Positions 10,177 through 20,600 of a DNA stretch of 64,000 nucleotides are shown here, one piece after another. Source of the stretch: Triplophysa rosa (Eukaryota; Chordata; Actinopteri; Cypriniformes; Nemacheilidae); assembly GCF_024868665.1 (NCBI RefSeq), contig NW_026634371.1, forward strand, positions 62,172 through 126,171, in the 5' to 3' direction. The notes under the pieces are model-generated. The model made no database searches and was not told where the DNA came from. It worked only from the letters and a program-made list of their open reading frames with translations. The position numbers and the translations under genes are program-made. How positions within the stretch are numbered: the first letter of the stretch is position 1; each line of letters begins with the position of its first letter.

Positions 10177-10586
10177 TAGGGATAGTTCAAAAATCTGTCC
10201 TCATTTACTCACCATCAGGTTGTTTCAAACCTGTATAAATTTCTTTGTTCCAATGAACACAGAGAAAGATATTTGGAAGAATGTTAGCAATTTTCAGTTC
10301 TGGGTTATCATCCACTACCATAGTATGATTTTTTGTATTTTTTGAACACATAATGAGATATTTTGAAGAATTTATGAAAACAAAGAGTTCTCGGGCACCT
10401 TTGACTACAGTTTAATTCTTCATACTATGGTAGTCAATGATGTCCCGGAAATGAAATTTACTAACATTCTTCCAAATATCTGTCTTTGTGGTCATCGGAA
10501 ACAAAGTAATTCATACAAGTATGAAATTACATGAGCGTGAGTAAATGATGACAGAATTTTCCGTTTTGGATGAACTATCCCTTTAA
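10177..10586. mobile_element. Palindromic Tc1-type MITE, copy 1
   Basis: Starts AGGGATAGTTCA and ends TGAACTATCCCTTTAA, with long inverted arms (TCATTTACTCACC against GAGTAAATGATGACAG). This is one of the most abundant short DNA transposons of cyprinids. Further copies are at 49773-50162 and, partial, at 60207-60331. Confidence 0.75.
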
Positions 10587-11187
10587 CTTAGCTGCTATAT
10601 TTATGCAACTGGCCCCCGTTGAGTTTATGTGTGAAACACGCTGCATCTAGACAAGTTATTCTTGTTTGTTGACATAATTCGGAATCTCTTAAGCTGCTAT
10701 GTGGGCGAGTTTGTGTGACAGTAAGTTTTGAGAACTTGTAATTGAGGTACTAGTCTGAAATCAGACAGCAGCGTGGCTTCATCTTCAGCTGTTCTGCAGG
10801 TATGTCAGTTCATGTTTTTCTGATTTGCATGGTCATATTTTGTCTGCAATGCTTGTTTTAATTTGAGCAAATGGTCTGAAACTGCTATCAGATCACAGGT
10901 TCCCAAACATCTCCCATAACTTCTGTGTATTTGGTACTTCATGTAGCCAAGGTTTTACATTTAAGTTAAAATGTAAGAACTATATTCAGTTGTACAGGAT
11001 TAATTTAAAGTAGTTGGACCCATGTTCACATTTCAACTGCTTTTATAATGAATTACTAATGTGTTTAAATGGAATAAAAAACATAAACATCAGTCTTTAC
11101 AGTATGTGTACTTACAGTGTACTTAGCCAACAAAATGTACTTAATGTACATGAAAACAAACTTTTAAACAAACCAAATGAAATCTTT
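10587..11187. other. Non-coding; possible untranslated exon near 10720-10800
   Basis: A pyrimidine-rich stretch ends CTGTTCTGCAG|GTATGTCAG at about 10800, which could be a donor of a non-coding first exon. The chitinase has an acceptor for a non-coding leader at 17622, but a link between the two is only a guess. Confidence 0.25.
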
Positions 11188-11903
11188 GGTAACACTTTAC
11201 AGTAAGGTGCTATTTGTTAACAGTAGAAAATGCATTAGCTAATATTGGACAATTTCGTTTTTATTAGCTATTTACTGTGTTAATCCCTATTAATGTTAGT
11301 TCATGTCAATACAGTTATTCATGTTTATTCATTGTCACGACTCTGCTTCATCATGTCATGTCTATTCTTGGTCTTGTAGCAGAGTCATGGCAAAGCCTTA
11401 GGTTTTATGTGGAGAGAGAGATTGTTGACCTTTCGGCCTTCCATACTCTCTCTCTCTCCTTTTCTTGTCTCTGTTCCCGCCATCTCGTTTCCTCGTTAAC
11501 TTTCCCTGAGTGTTTTATTACCCACACCTGCCCCTTGCTAATTATCCTTTGTCTGTCTCCCTATATAATACCCTCATGTTTCATTGTCCTGTGTTCGGTC
11601 ATTGTGTGTGCTATATTCAGTTGTCTTGTTCTTGTCCAGTGTTAGCCGTTATTGCCTGTTCCTGTTCCTGTTGTTGCTGTGTCATCATCTTAGTAAGTGT
11701 TTAGTTTAGTTTAGTTTGTCAAGTGTTTATTCAGTCTAGTGTTTAGTCATTCTTCGTTCTGTGCTTGTTTACTATTTTCTTGTTGCTGTTTTTACCCCAT
11801 CTCGGGTCCTTGTTTTGTGTTTGTTAAAATAAAGTCTTTTGTGTTAACCCCTTAATCCCCGGCTGCCTGCAATTGGGTTCTTCCCCTGCTGATCCGTGAC
11901 AGA

Positions 11904-12962
11904 ATGACCGAACCAACCAGAACCCAGCAGGCAGCTCCAAAGGACGGCACGGCATCGTCCTCGCGGGCCGCCCAAGCCCACTTGCTGCTGGGGTGCCGTC
12001 AGGGGAGTTACGGGAACTGGGAGTTCGCCGGGGCATTCTCGGCGGTGGCGAGGTCGTCTGAGTTTGGCGAGGCGGAGTTCAAGGCGATCTTCAACTGCTG
12101 CCTCACTCAGCGCCTCGCCCCGTCGGAGAAGAGGCTGCTGGCTCCCCTTGGGTTTGCGGACATGGTCAGGTTCGTGGCCAACCGGGACGGTCCCGGGGGT
12201 GAGGTTCCACTCGGAGCTCTCGCCCCACGGTCGACCGCTCCAGAGGGCCTCGTCCTGGCTGCCGCTGCCCGGGGGGACTCAGTACCCTCCGGCCTGAGCT
12301 CCACGGTCCCCGGTTCTCCTGGCGGCGCCTGTTGTGAGTGGGGGAGGAGTGACCTGGGGACAACGTCTGCGAACTCCTCCGACCCAGAACTCCCTCTGTC
12401 CTCCACGGACCCGGCTAACTCGGCCACGGGCCCGATGAATGGGAGGAAGAGGGAGAAGCGTCGAGGAGGAGCGTCCACGCCGGCGTCCAGTCCGGTGATC
12501 CAGCTGGCTGTCCAGTCCGGTGCAGCCGGCGACCAGTCCGGTGCAGCCGGCGTCCAGTCCGGTGCAGCCGGCGTCCAGTCCGGTGCAACCGGCGTCCAGT
12601 CCGGTGCAGCCGGAATCCAGTCCGGTGTCCAGTCCGGCGTCCCAGCTGGTGCAGCAGCCGGCGTCCCAGCCGGCCTTCCAGCCGGCATCAAGCCCTGTCC
12701 AGCTGGCCTTCCAGCCGGCGTCAGGCCCTGTCCGGCCGGCCTTCCGGCGTCAGGCCCTATCCAGCCGGCCTTCCAGCCGGTCCTCAGCCTTGTGCGGCTG
12801 GCCTTCCAGCCNGTCTCTCTCTCTTTTTTTCAGGCCTGCCTGATGCTTGGTTTTTTTGGTCTCTTCGATGTTATAATTGACTGTACTATCACACCAGCCT
12901 CTTCAGATTCCAGAGACATAATGGCTAAAATTCTCCACTTAACAAGAGATTTACCTTGTTAA
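11904..12962 (+). CDS. Gag-like protein of LTR element A
   Basis: The ATG lies two bases after the 5' LTR. Residues ~35-95 carry a gag-like segment (GNWEFAGAFSAVARSSEF, then FKAIFNCCLTQRLAPSEKRL and PLGFADMVRFVANRD) that lines up with the ORF at 15988 and more distantly with the minus-strand ORF at 8595. A 21-bp repeat follows from about 12515. In the ATG frame it reads VQSGAAG, but the neighbouring frame gives the SSPVQPA repeat found in element B, so a one-base shift near 12505-12515 is likely. An ambiguous base (n) lies at 12812. The true end of the protein is uncertain. Confidence 0.5.
   Translation: MTEPTRTQQAAPKDGTASSSRAAQAHLLLGCRQGSYGNWEFAGAFSAVARSSEFGEAEFKAIFNCCLTQRLAPSEKRLLAPLGFADMVRFVANRDGPGGEVPLGALAPRSTAPEGLVLAAAARGDSVPSGLSSTVPGSPGGACCEWGRSDLGTTSANSSDPELPLSSTDPANSATGPMNGRKREKRRGGASTPASSPVIQLAVQSGAAGDQSGAAGVQSGAAGVQSGATGVQSGAAGIQSGVQSGVPAGAAAGVPAGLPAGIKPCPAGLPAGVRPCPAGLPASGPIQPAFQPVLSLVRLAFQXVSLSFFQACLMLGFFGLFDVIIDCTITPASSDSRDIMAKILHLTRDLPC
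12515..12625 (+). repeat. 21-bp minisatellite in gag of element A
   Basis: About five units of the type GTGCAGCCGGCGTCCAGTCC, matching those in element B. Confidence 0.8.
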
Positions 12963-13847
12963 GCTTGTAATAGATTGTGAGAAAGCTATTTCCAGGATAT
13001 TCGGATAAGTTAGCTGTAGGCACAAACACTCCCACAAAGCTACTTTCTGTAAAAAAAGGTCATTTGGGTTGAACAGGAGCAGTCCATGTTGATGGTTATT
13101 TGAGGACAGCGGTATGATTGCATTTACTTAGATGTTTTATGAAGCTAAATATTTGACCAGTTTCTGTCATGACTCTGCTTCATCATGTCATGTCTATTCT
13201 TGGTCTTGTAGCAGAGTCATGGCAAAGCCTTAGGTTTTATGTGGAGAGAGAGATTGTTGACCTTTCGGCCTTCTATACTCTCTCTCTCCGGTCCAGGTCT
13301 CTGTTCCCGCCATCTCGTTTCCTCGTTAACTTTCCCTGAGTGTTTTATTACCCACACCTGCCCCTTGCTAATTATCCTTTGTCTGTCTCCCTATATAATA
13401 CCCTCATGTTTCATTGTCCTGTGTTCGGTCATTGTGTGTGCTATGTGTTGTATTCAGTTGTCTTGTTCTCGTCCAGCGTTAGCCGTTATTGTCTTTTCCT
13501 GTTGTTGCTGTGTCATCGTCTTAGTAAGTGTTTAGTTTAGTTTAGTTTGTCAAGTGTTTCAGTCTAGTGTTTAGTCAGTCTTCGTTCTGTGCTTGTTTAT
13601 TATTTTCTTGTTGCTGTTTTTACCCCATCGCGGGTCCTTGTTTTGTGTTTGTTAAAATAAAGTCTTTTGTGTTAACCCCTTAATCCCCGGCTGCCTGCAG
13701 TTGGGTTCTTCCCGTGCTGATCCGTGACATTCATGGTGCATTAACAAATGTTAACAGTAACAGCATGAATAAATGCTATATTAGTATTGTTCATTGTTAG
13801 TTCATTTTAGCTAATGCATTAACAAATTGTTAGCACCTTATTGTTAA

Positions 13848-14931
13848 AGCAACACTATGCATTTTTTCCGACCTTAAAATAATGTCTCAAAAATTATTTC
13901 AGTGGTAGAAGAACTTTTAACAGGACGAATTTTACTGCCAAAGCTAGAGAACTTTTGCTTATGGTTCCCCATGTGGTTGATAAGTGCAATTCTCTGTTAT
14001 AAGTGTCGCAACTACTGTCGCTGTATAAGTGGACAGCGCAATACACGTGAATTTGTTGACGAAGCATGTCACCTCATAAACTGCATGTACTAAAGCGCTC
14101 TTTTGGCCCCCATGGGGTATACTACTGGGCTATACTAATAGCTCAAACTAGATTCTGAGGTAGCAGCTGGTTATTAGCCTTTAGCACATAGCGTTCTAGC
14201 TACAAAGCAGCTAGCGTTCTAACATTAGCTACATAGCACATTTGGAGTTGTGGATGGAGGTGAATGTGTTTAGTAACCAACGAAAATACTTTTCTGTAGT
14301 TTTTTATTTTCGGAAACACTCGCAACCAGGCGTTGTGCTTTGTGTAATAGGTGCAATCACTAACTTACACTCGCTATGAGAATAGTGCCTAGCATGGTAA
14401 CTAGCGATAACAGTCTACGTGCATGAACTAAGAAATTAGCAACTTTTGACCATAAAACATTTATTGTGGTTTGGCAGTCATCGTTTACAAGCATTACACT
14501 AAATTCCTGACGAGGCAAGATCATGCTACGTAAGCTATTGAGACCCGGCAACATTACATTTTCTCTCGTCTACCTTACGGTTATACTTTGTGAACCAGTA
14601 ACGTTAGTGCGGCAATAAACAACCTGAGCACAGCCTACTAACTAATAAGCTCCAAAGTACAGGACAGTAAGAAATAAATGTACATATAAGACTGTAAAAT
14701 TCAGTAGCAGGAAGGCTAGGTTTCCATCCGTTTTGCAACCTGTTGCCTCTTGCAGCTCGCGCCACCGGGTGTAAGTCCGACACATATTGATTCATGTTCG
14801 GACTCATGTCTGATCACTCTCTCTCTTTCTTCTCTTCCTCTGACAAAACCCTCTTTGGTTTCTTTGCTGGCTCTGCAATGGCGTTGGTTTTGAGACACGC
14901 ATATTAAATCAAAAAACTGCATAGTGTTGCT
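13848..14931. mobile_element. TTAA-site MITE (piggyBac/Kolobok-like)
   Basis: Perfect 14-bp terminal inverted repeats AGCAACACTATGCA and TGCATAGTGTTGCT are flanked on both sides by TTAA (13844-13847 and 14932-14935), the target duplication of piggyBac- and Kolobok-type transposons. The 1.08-kb interior has no recognisable transposase, so it is a non-autonomous copy. It sits at the right edge of the preceding MITE. Confidence 0.65.
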
Positions 14932-15419
14932 TTAAGAAAAGTTTACATTTAGTGAATGAAGAGGGAGCATTATGAGATGATGGGTGTAACATTATGAGAT
15001 TAAAGTGTAATTTAGGTTATAACAAATAAATCATCATTAAGAGATTAAATGTGTAATAGTCACTGAATAAAGTAGAAACTATGAGTAAAATCACAATATT
15101 ACAAGAAAAAGTTTGAGTATCACAATAATCACAAGGTATCTGTTAATGTATCATTAATGGTATCATTAATGGAAATGGGTGTGTAGGTTTTAGTTAAATC
15201 ATATTTATAAGCACTTATTTTCAGCGAATACGGTTAGATTTTGTTCATGTTGTTTTTATTTTATTTGTCTAAGATCACTCCTACTGTTTAAAAAGATATG
15301 TTGGCTCTGGTAAAATCTGATTGACTACATTAGTAACACAAGACTGACTTTGTATTTTTTGAATCAGTACAGTCAATGAGATTAGATCATCGGCTCTAAA
15401 TGGAACAAGAGAATGAAGG
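14932..15419. promoter_or_regulatory. Upstream region of the chitinase, first part
   Basis: Bases ~15240-15419 match 25195-25360 (shared AGACTGACT, ATGAGATTAGATCATCG and AGAGAATG blocks). This marks it as the original upstream region of the chitinase gene, now split by LTR element B. The part before 15240 is AT-rich and unrecognised. Confidence 0.45.
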
Positions 15420-15987
15420 TGTCACGGTCCCACCTTCTTGTTTCTGAATTTCTAGTCGTGTGGCGGGATCGGGGCAGAGCCCTTAGGTTTTATGTGAGAA
15501 AACCATGAGTTGTTTGTTTTTACTTCTCATGTGTTTTCTCATGTCTTGTCATTGGCCCGCCCCTCTCGTCTCATGTATTGCTTTCCTCCCGTGTCTCATG
15601 TTCCTCACCTGCCCTGTGTAATTATCCCTCGTTTGTCTTGCCTATTTAATGCCTCATGTTTCATTGTCCTGTGTTCGTTCATTGTGTGTGGTGGTGTTTT
15701 GTTTGCCTTCCCAGCCTTGCCTGTCGTGTGCCTTAGACCATGTTCGCTATGTTGCCTGTGTACCTTGTGAGTGTTTATACGTAGTGTCTCGTTTTTTATT
15801 TAGTTCAGTTTTTTGCCCTCTCATGGGAAGTGTTTTGTTTTGATTTCTTGTTTTGTTTCCGTGTTCTAGTTCTTGTTCTGTTTTTGCACCCCATCGTGGG
15901 TTTTTGTTTTGTGTTCAATAAAGTCTTGTCCTGTTATCCCTTACCGCTGCCTGCGCCTGGGTTCTCTCTCTGTGTGACCGTGACAGA

Positions 15988-17049
15988 ATGAACGAACCTA
16001 CTCTGAACCCAGCGGGCAGCATGGAGGAGTCGGATGAGGCGTACAGGAGCCGCCAGGCTCACGTCCTGTTCGGCTTCCGCCAGAGGGGAACTCCCGTGAA
16101 AGACTTCGCCATGGACTTCCTGTCCACCACACGCTACTCGGGGTTCACCGAGGCAGAGTTGAAGGTAATATTCAACAGCTGCCTCGATGAACCCTTCGAA
16201 CCAGCCGAGATGCGCCGGTTGAGACCCCTGGGCTTTGTGGACCAGGTCCAACTCGCAATGAATCGTGAGAAGCCCAGGGGAATGTCCATGGCGGAGCCTC
16301 TCACAGGGCTGGCTGCTATCCCCGAGGACGGCCGCTTGCAGATCGGGGTTTTGGGTGTCGCCACACCGTCCTCCCCACCAGCAGCTAGCCTCGGTGGCAA
16401 GCGGGGGAGGCGAGCGTCCTGGGGATCCGCCTCCGAGGAGTCCCAGCCGGAGCCATCCGTGCCTTATACATCCTTCCTTCACCCGACCACCAGGTGGGTG
16501 GCTTGGCGGAAGAAGAAGAGGCAGCGGCGGGCAGCGTGGACTCCAATCCAGCCGGTGCAGCAGCCGACGTCCCAGCCGGTGCAGCCGGCGTCCAGTCCGG
16601 TGCAGCCGGTGCCCAGTCCGGTGCAGCCGGTGTCCAGTCCTGTGTCCAGTCCTGAGTCCAGTCCTGCGTCCAGTCCGGTGCAGCTGGCGTCCAGTCCGGT
16701 GCAGCCGGCGTCCAGTCCGGTGCAGCCGGTGTCCAGTCCTGCGTCCAGTCCGGTTTTCGAGCCGGCGTCCAGTCCGGTGATCGAGCCGGTGTCCCAGCCG
16801 GTGATTCAGCCGGCGTCCCAGCCGGTGATCCAGCCGGCGATCCAGCCGGCGTCCCAGCCGGCGTCCCAGCCGGCGATCCAGCCGGCGTCAAGCCCTGTCC
16901 AGCCGGCCTTCCAGCCGGCGTCAAGCCCTGTCCAGCCGGCCTTCCAGCCTGCATCAAGCCCTGTCCAGTCTCATGTATTGCTTTCCTCCCGTGTCTCATG
17001 TTCCTCACCTGCCCTGTGTAATTATCCCTCGTTTGTCTTGCCTATTTAA
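15988..17049 (+). CDS. Gag-like protein of LTR element B
   Basis: The ATG lies two bases after the 5' LTR. Residues ~20-95 form the gag-like region (GTPVKDFAMDFLSTTRYSGF, then LKVIFNSCLDEPFEPAEMRR and PLGFVDQVQLAMNRE), homologous in spacing to elements A and C. A basic stretch (KKKRQRR) precedes a long SSPVQPA/QPVIQPA-type repeat in an open frame. The reading then runs into the truncated 3' LTR and stops at 17049, so the natural C-terminus is probably lost. It would be expected to act as a structural protein supplied in trans. No catalytic motif is present. Confidence 0.55.
   Translation: MNEPTLNPAGSMEESDEAYRSRQAHVLFGFRQRGTPVKDFAMDFLSTTRYSGFTEAELKVIFNSCLDEPFEPAEMRRLRPLGFVDQVQLAMNREKPRGMSMAEPLTGLAAIPEDGRLQIGVLGVATPSSPPAASLGGKRGRRASWGSASEESQPEPSVPYTSFLHPTTRWVAWRKKKRQRRAAWTPIQPVQQPTSQPVQPASSPVQPVPSPVQPVSSPVSSPESSPASSPVQLASSPVQPASSPVQPVSSPASSPVFEPASSPVIEPVSQPVIQPASQPVIQPAIQPASQPASQPAIQPASSPVQPAFQPASSPVQPAFQPASSPVQSHVLLSSRVSCSSPALCNYPSFVLPI
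16545..16968 (+). repeat. Minisatellite in gag of element B
   Basis: Units of 18-21 bp (GTGCAGCCGGCGTCCAGTCC and variants with CAGCCGGCGTCCCAGCCGG) repeat about twenty times, encoding proline-, serine- and glutamine-rich repeats. It ends at the junction with the truncated LTR. Confidence 0.8.
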
Positions 17050-17621
17050 TGCCTCATGTTTCATTGTCCTGTGTTCGTTCATTGTGTGTGGTGGTGTTTT
17101 GTTTGCCTTCCCAGCCTTGCCTGTCGTGTGCCTTAGACCATGTTCGCTATGTTGCCTGTGTACCTTGTGAGTGTTTATACGTAGTGTCTCGTTTTTGATT
17201 TAGTTCAGTTTTTTGCCCTCTCATGGGAAGTGTTTTGTTTTGATTTCTTGTTTTGTTTCCGTGTTCTAGTTCTTGTTCTGTTTTTGCACCCCATCGTGGG
17301 TTTTTGTTTTGTGTTCAATAAAGTCTTGTCCTGTTATCCCTTACCGCTGCCTGCGCCTGGGTTCTCTCTCCGTGTGACCGTGACAGAAGGTGCTTATGCC
17401 CTTTTAATGTTTATTTATATCAGACATTTTATTTCCTGAAGTAAGTCATTGTAAAATAGTGTTCAATGGTTTAATTCAGTCATCATTTCATATTTCAATC
17501 AATATGCAAAACCTGAAACCTATGGAGTTTTGGTTAATCATTGGTGTCATACAGGGGTGAAGTCTGAGTGTTTAGGGGGTAAGAGTAAATAATATAACCA
17601 ATGTTATTTTGTTTCTTACAG

Positions 17622-20600
17622 CAATATCAGACGGATAGCAGACGGATAGAGTCTCTTTGCTGACACAACCCACACCATGGCTAGATTCATTTGTTTAGCT
17701 GGTAGGTGACTATTTTGGAAAATGTTTTTCAAACGAGTTTGATAGAGTTTTTTTATGTTTTAACATTTAATATTTCTCTTTTCAGGGTTTTCTTTGGCAC
17801 TATGTCATTTTGGTCAGTTTTGTATCGTTATTATGGAAAACAATCATTACTATTATTATAAGACAATATTTTTTTATTAAAACTAAATATCACTTTCTAA
17901 AATCACATTATTAAATCTGTTTGATTATTTCAGGATTGGCTTCCCAGCTCATATGTTACTTCACAAACTGGTCTCAGTACAGACCTGATGTTGGCAAGTA
18001 CCTGCCATCTAACGTGGATCCCCATTTATGCACCCATTTAATTTATGCGTTTTCCATTATTAATCAGGCAAATCAACTGAGCACCTATGAATGGAATGAT
18101 GAAACTCTCTACAAATCTTTCAATGGACTGAAGCAAATGTATGTTATCTAATATCAATCTGATATTTAGCAAAGTCATTATTTGCTGTTTTCTGAAGACG
18201 TTTATGTGATACAAACATTTGAATTGACAGAAACCCCAGTGTGAAAACTCTCTTGGCTGTGGGAGGATGGAACTTTGGTACAGCTCAGTAAGTGTCCTGC
18301 TTAAACGCAGCACTGGTTTTTTATAAATAGAACTGAATCTTAAAATTGACTGTATCATTAAACTCTTACTTTAGGTTTAGTATCATGGTGTCCACCCCGG
18401 CAAACAGACAGACCTTTATTCAGTCTTCCATCAACTTTTTGAGGACTCATGGCTTTGATGGTCTTGACCTGGACTGGGAGTTTCCTGGTTCCCGTGGAAG
18501 TCCTCCAGAAGACAAGCAAAGATTCTCACTGCTCTGCAAGGTATTTTTGCATTTACTCTTCAAAACAAACAGCATCACCACATTCAATTGAATACAATTT
18601 AGGTTTATTTCTATAGTACTTTCACAATTTTGAAGCTGTGCAGAAAAACATGTGGAACAAACAGCAGAGACATAAAAAATATGTGGGTAGTTGACATAAA
18701 CCGTACCAAGTTGTCCTATGGTGTGACAGCAAACATTTATTTTAAATTTAATTTACTTTATATTATTAATATTTATCTGATGAAATACACAGCAAATTAT
18801 ATGAGAATTACCATGTAAAAGTTGTATAACTTTCAAATTGACTTTGAAATGTACCTATGATTTACACTCACTTTATGTAATAACCTGATGACATTTTTCA
18901 TAATTTTCATAATTATATTATTAGAATAAAAATAACATAAAAAGTAATTTGATTTGAAAATGTGCATGAATCTGAAAATGTCTTGCAGCATGTCTATATG
19001 GCACAGCGCGACACGACAACACGACAAAAAACAATAGAACGCATTAGAACCCATTATAATTTTATATTTTGTCCACACTGGATGTGACGCGACACAAAAT
19101 AACTATAAGAACAAGCTGTTACGGTGTTAGGTTTTGGTATGTTCTTCTTTAGCTTTTGCATCAAACGGTTTATTTATAACTTTTAGTGGTTTAAAAAACA
19201 CATTTCAACTGCACTGTTTTACTATTATAACTGTGAATATTTGACCTCAACAGGAACTTCTGGAAGCTTATGAGGCAGAAGGTGACGCCACTGGACGTCC
19301 CAGACTCCTGCTCACTGCTGCCGTTTCTGCTGGGAAGAAAATCATTGATGATGGTTATGAAATTGCAGAAATTTCTAAGTACGTTTTAAAACTACACATT
19401 TCATTTTCACAATAATTTAAAGTCTCACAAAACAGTTCATATATATTTTTGTTAATTTGGAATCCTTAAATGCATATATGTGACCCTGGACAACAAAACC
19501 AGTCTTATGGGTCAATTTTTTGAAATTGAGATTTGTACATAATCTGAAAGCTGAATAAATACACTTTCTATAGATATATGAGTTGTTAGAATAGGACAAT
19601 ATCTGGTTGAGATACAACCGTTTAAAACTCTGGAATCTGAGAGCGCAAAAAACTCAAAATATTGAGAAAATTGCCTTTGAAGTTGTTAATCAGGGGCACT
19701 GTGGCAGACCATCCACTCACAAAAATAAAGTTTTTATATATTTAAGGTAGGAAATTTACAAAATGTCTTCATGGAACATGATCTTTACTTAATATCCTAA
19801 TGATTTTTAGCATAAAAGAAAAATCGATAATTTTGACCCACACAATGTATTTTTGTCTTTTACTAAAAATGTTCCCGTGCTACTTAAGACTGGTTTTGTG
19901 ATCCAGGGTCACATATGCTTATAAATGCTGATAAAAAATATCCTGCTGTTATTGAACAACTTGAATATCCACTAGAAGCTAAACTAATGCAAGTTGTTGT
20001 TGATTGTGGTAATGCAGGTACTTAGACTTCATCAATGTCATGACGTATGACTTTCATGGCTCATGGCAGCGTTTCACTGGACACAACAGTCCTCTGTATC
20101 GTGGGTCTAAAGACACAGAAGACAACATCTACCTCAATACTGTAAGAAAGCCCTACAACCTTTATAACCTCTGTCCTAATTTAATAACATGAACTGTTAA
20201 AAAGCATATGACATAATTGTGATTAAAAAAATCATATGATATACATGGAGCTCCCCCTACCCTATTTGGAGTGTTTTACCCAAACTTTGCTTTAGGGCCG
20301 GTGCCGGGTTCAGTTATTTTGTCTCTCGACTATGAGAATGTCCTACTCTGATACCACTAACTTGAATTTAGGAAACGTAAATGAATAAACAGTTGCAAGT
20401 AATACTTTAAAGGTCCAGTGTGTATTTTTATTATGAGGATCTATAATTCGCCATGTGCAAAAAGCACTGGATATTAAGGTTTGGTATTTTCAGTAGCCTA
20501 TATTAGGCCTACTGATTCGCTTTATAGGACTAGGTGTTATAATCCCACTAATTCAGCACAGTTGAATTGCCCAATAGGACATTTCCCACGCCTTATGCAT

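Larger units (their letters stand above)
11333..13729 (+). mobile_element. Non-autonomous LTR retrotransposon A (LTR-gag-LTR)
   Basis: Two direct LTRs, 11333-11901 and 13165-13729, are nearly identical and start TGTCA and end GTGACA. They enclose one gag-like ORF. The 5-bp target duplication TTCAT lies at 11328-11332 and 13730-13734. The LTR has a TATATAA box near 11573 and an AATAAA near 11829. The body is about 2.4 kb and has no pol, so mobility would have depended on another element. Confidence 0.85.
11188..13849. mobile_element. Palindromic MITE split by a gag-only LTR element
   Basis: The left part (11188-11332) starts GGTAACACTTTACAGTAAGG. The right part (13730 to about 13849) ends AGCACCTTATTGTTAAAG, the inverted counterpart. 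Between them lies an LTR element flanked by a 5-bp duplication. The family (GTAACACTTTACA termini with GTTAAC/GTTAGTTCAT arms) is common in cyprinids. Confidence 0.6.
15420..17385 (+). mobile_element. Non-autonomous LTR retrotransposon B upstream of the chitinase
   Basis: The 5' LTR spans 15420-15985 (TGTCACGG...GTGACA). The 3' LTR spans 16969-17385 and lacks its first ~149 bp, joining directly to the gag minisatellite. The target duplication GAAGG is at 15415-15419 and 17386-17390. The duplicated chitinase upstream region at 25351-25375 preserves the uninterrupted site. The LTR carries TATTTAA near 17042 and AATAAA at 17317-17322. No pol is present. Confidence 0.85.

Noticed and set aside
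12107..12691. Minus-strand frame with DWTPAAP repeats (and the similar one at 16385-17008)
   Set aside because: Antisense shadow of the gag minisatellites in LTR elements A and B.
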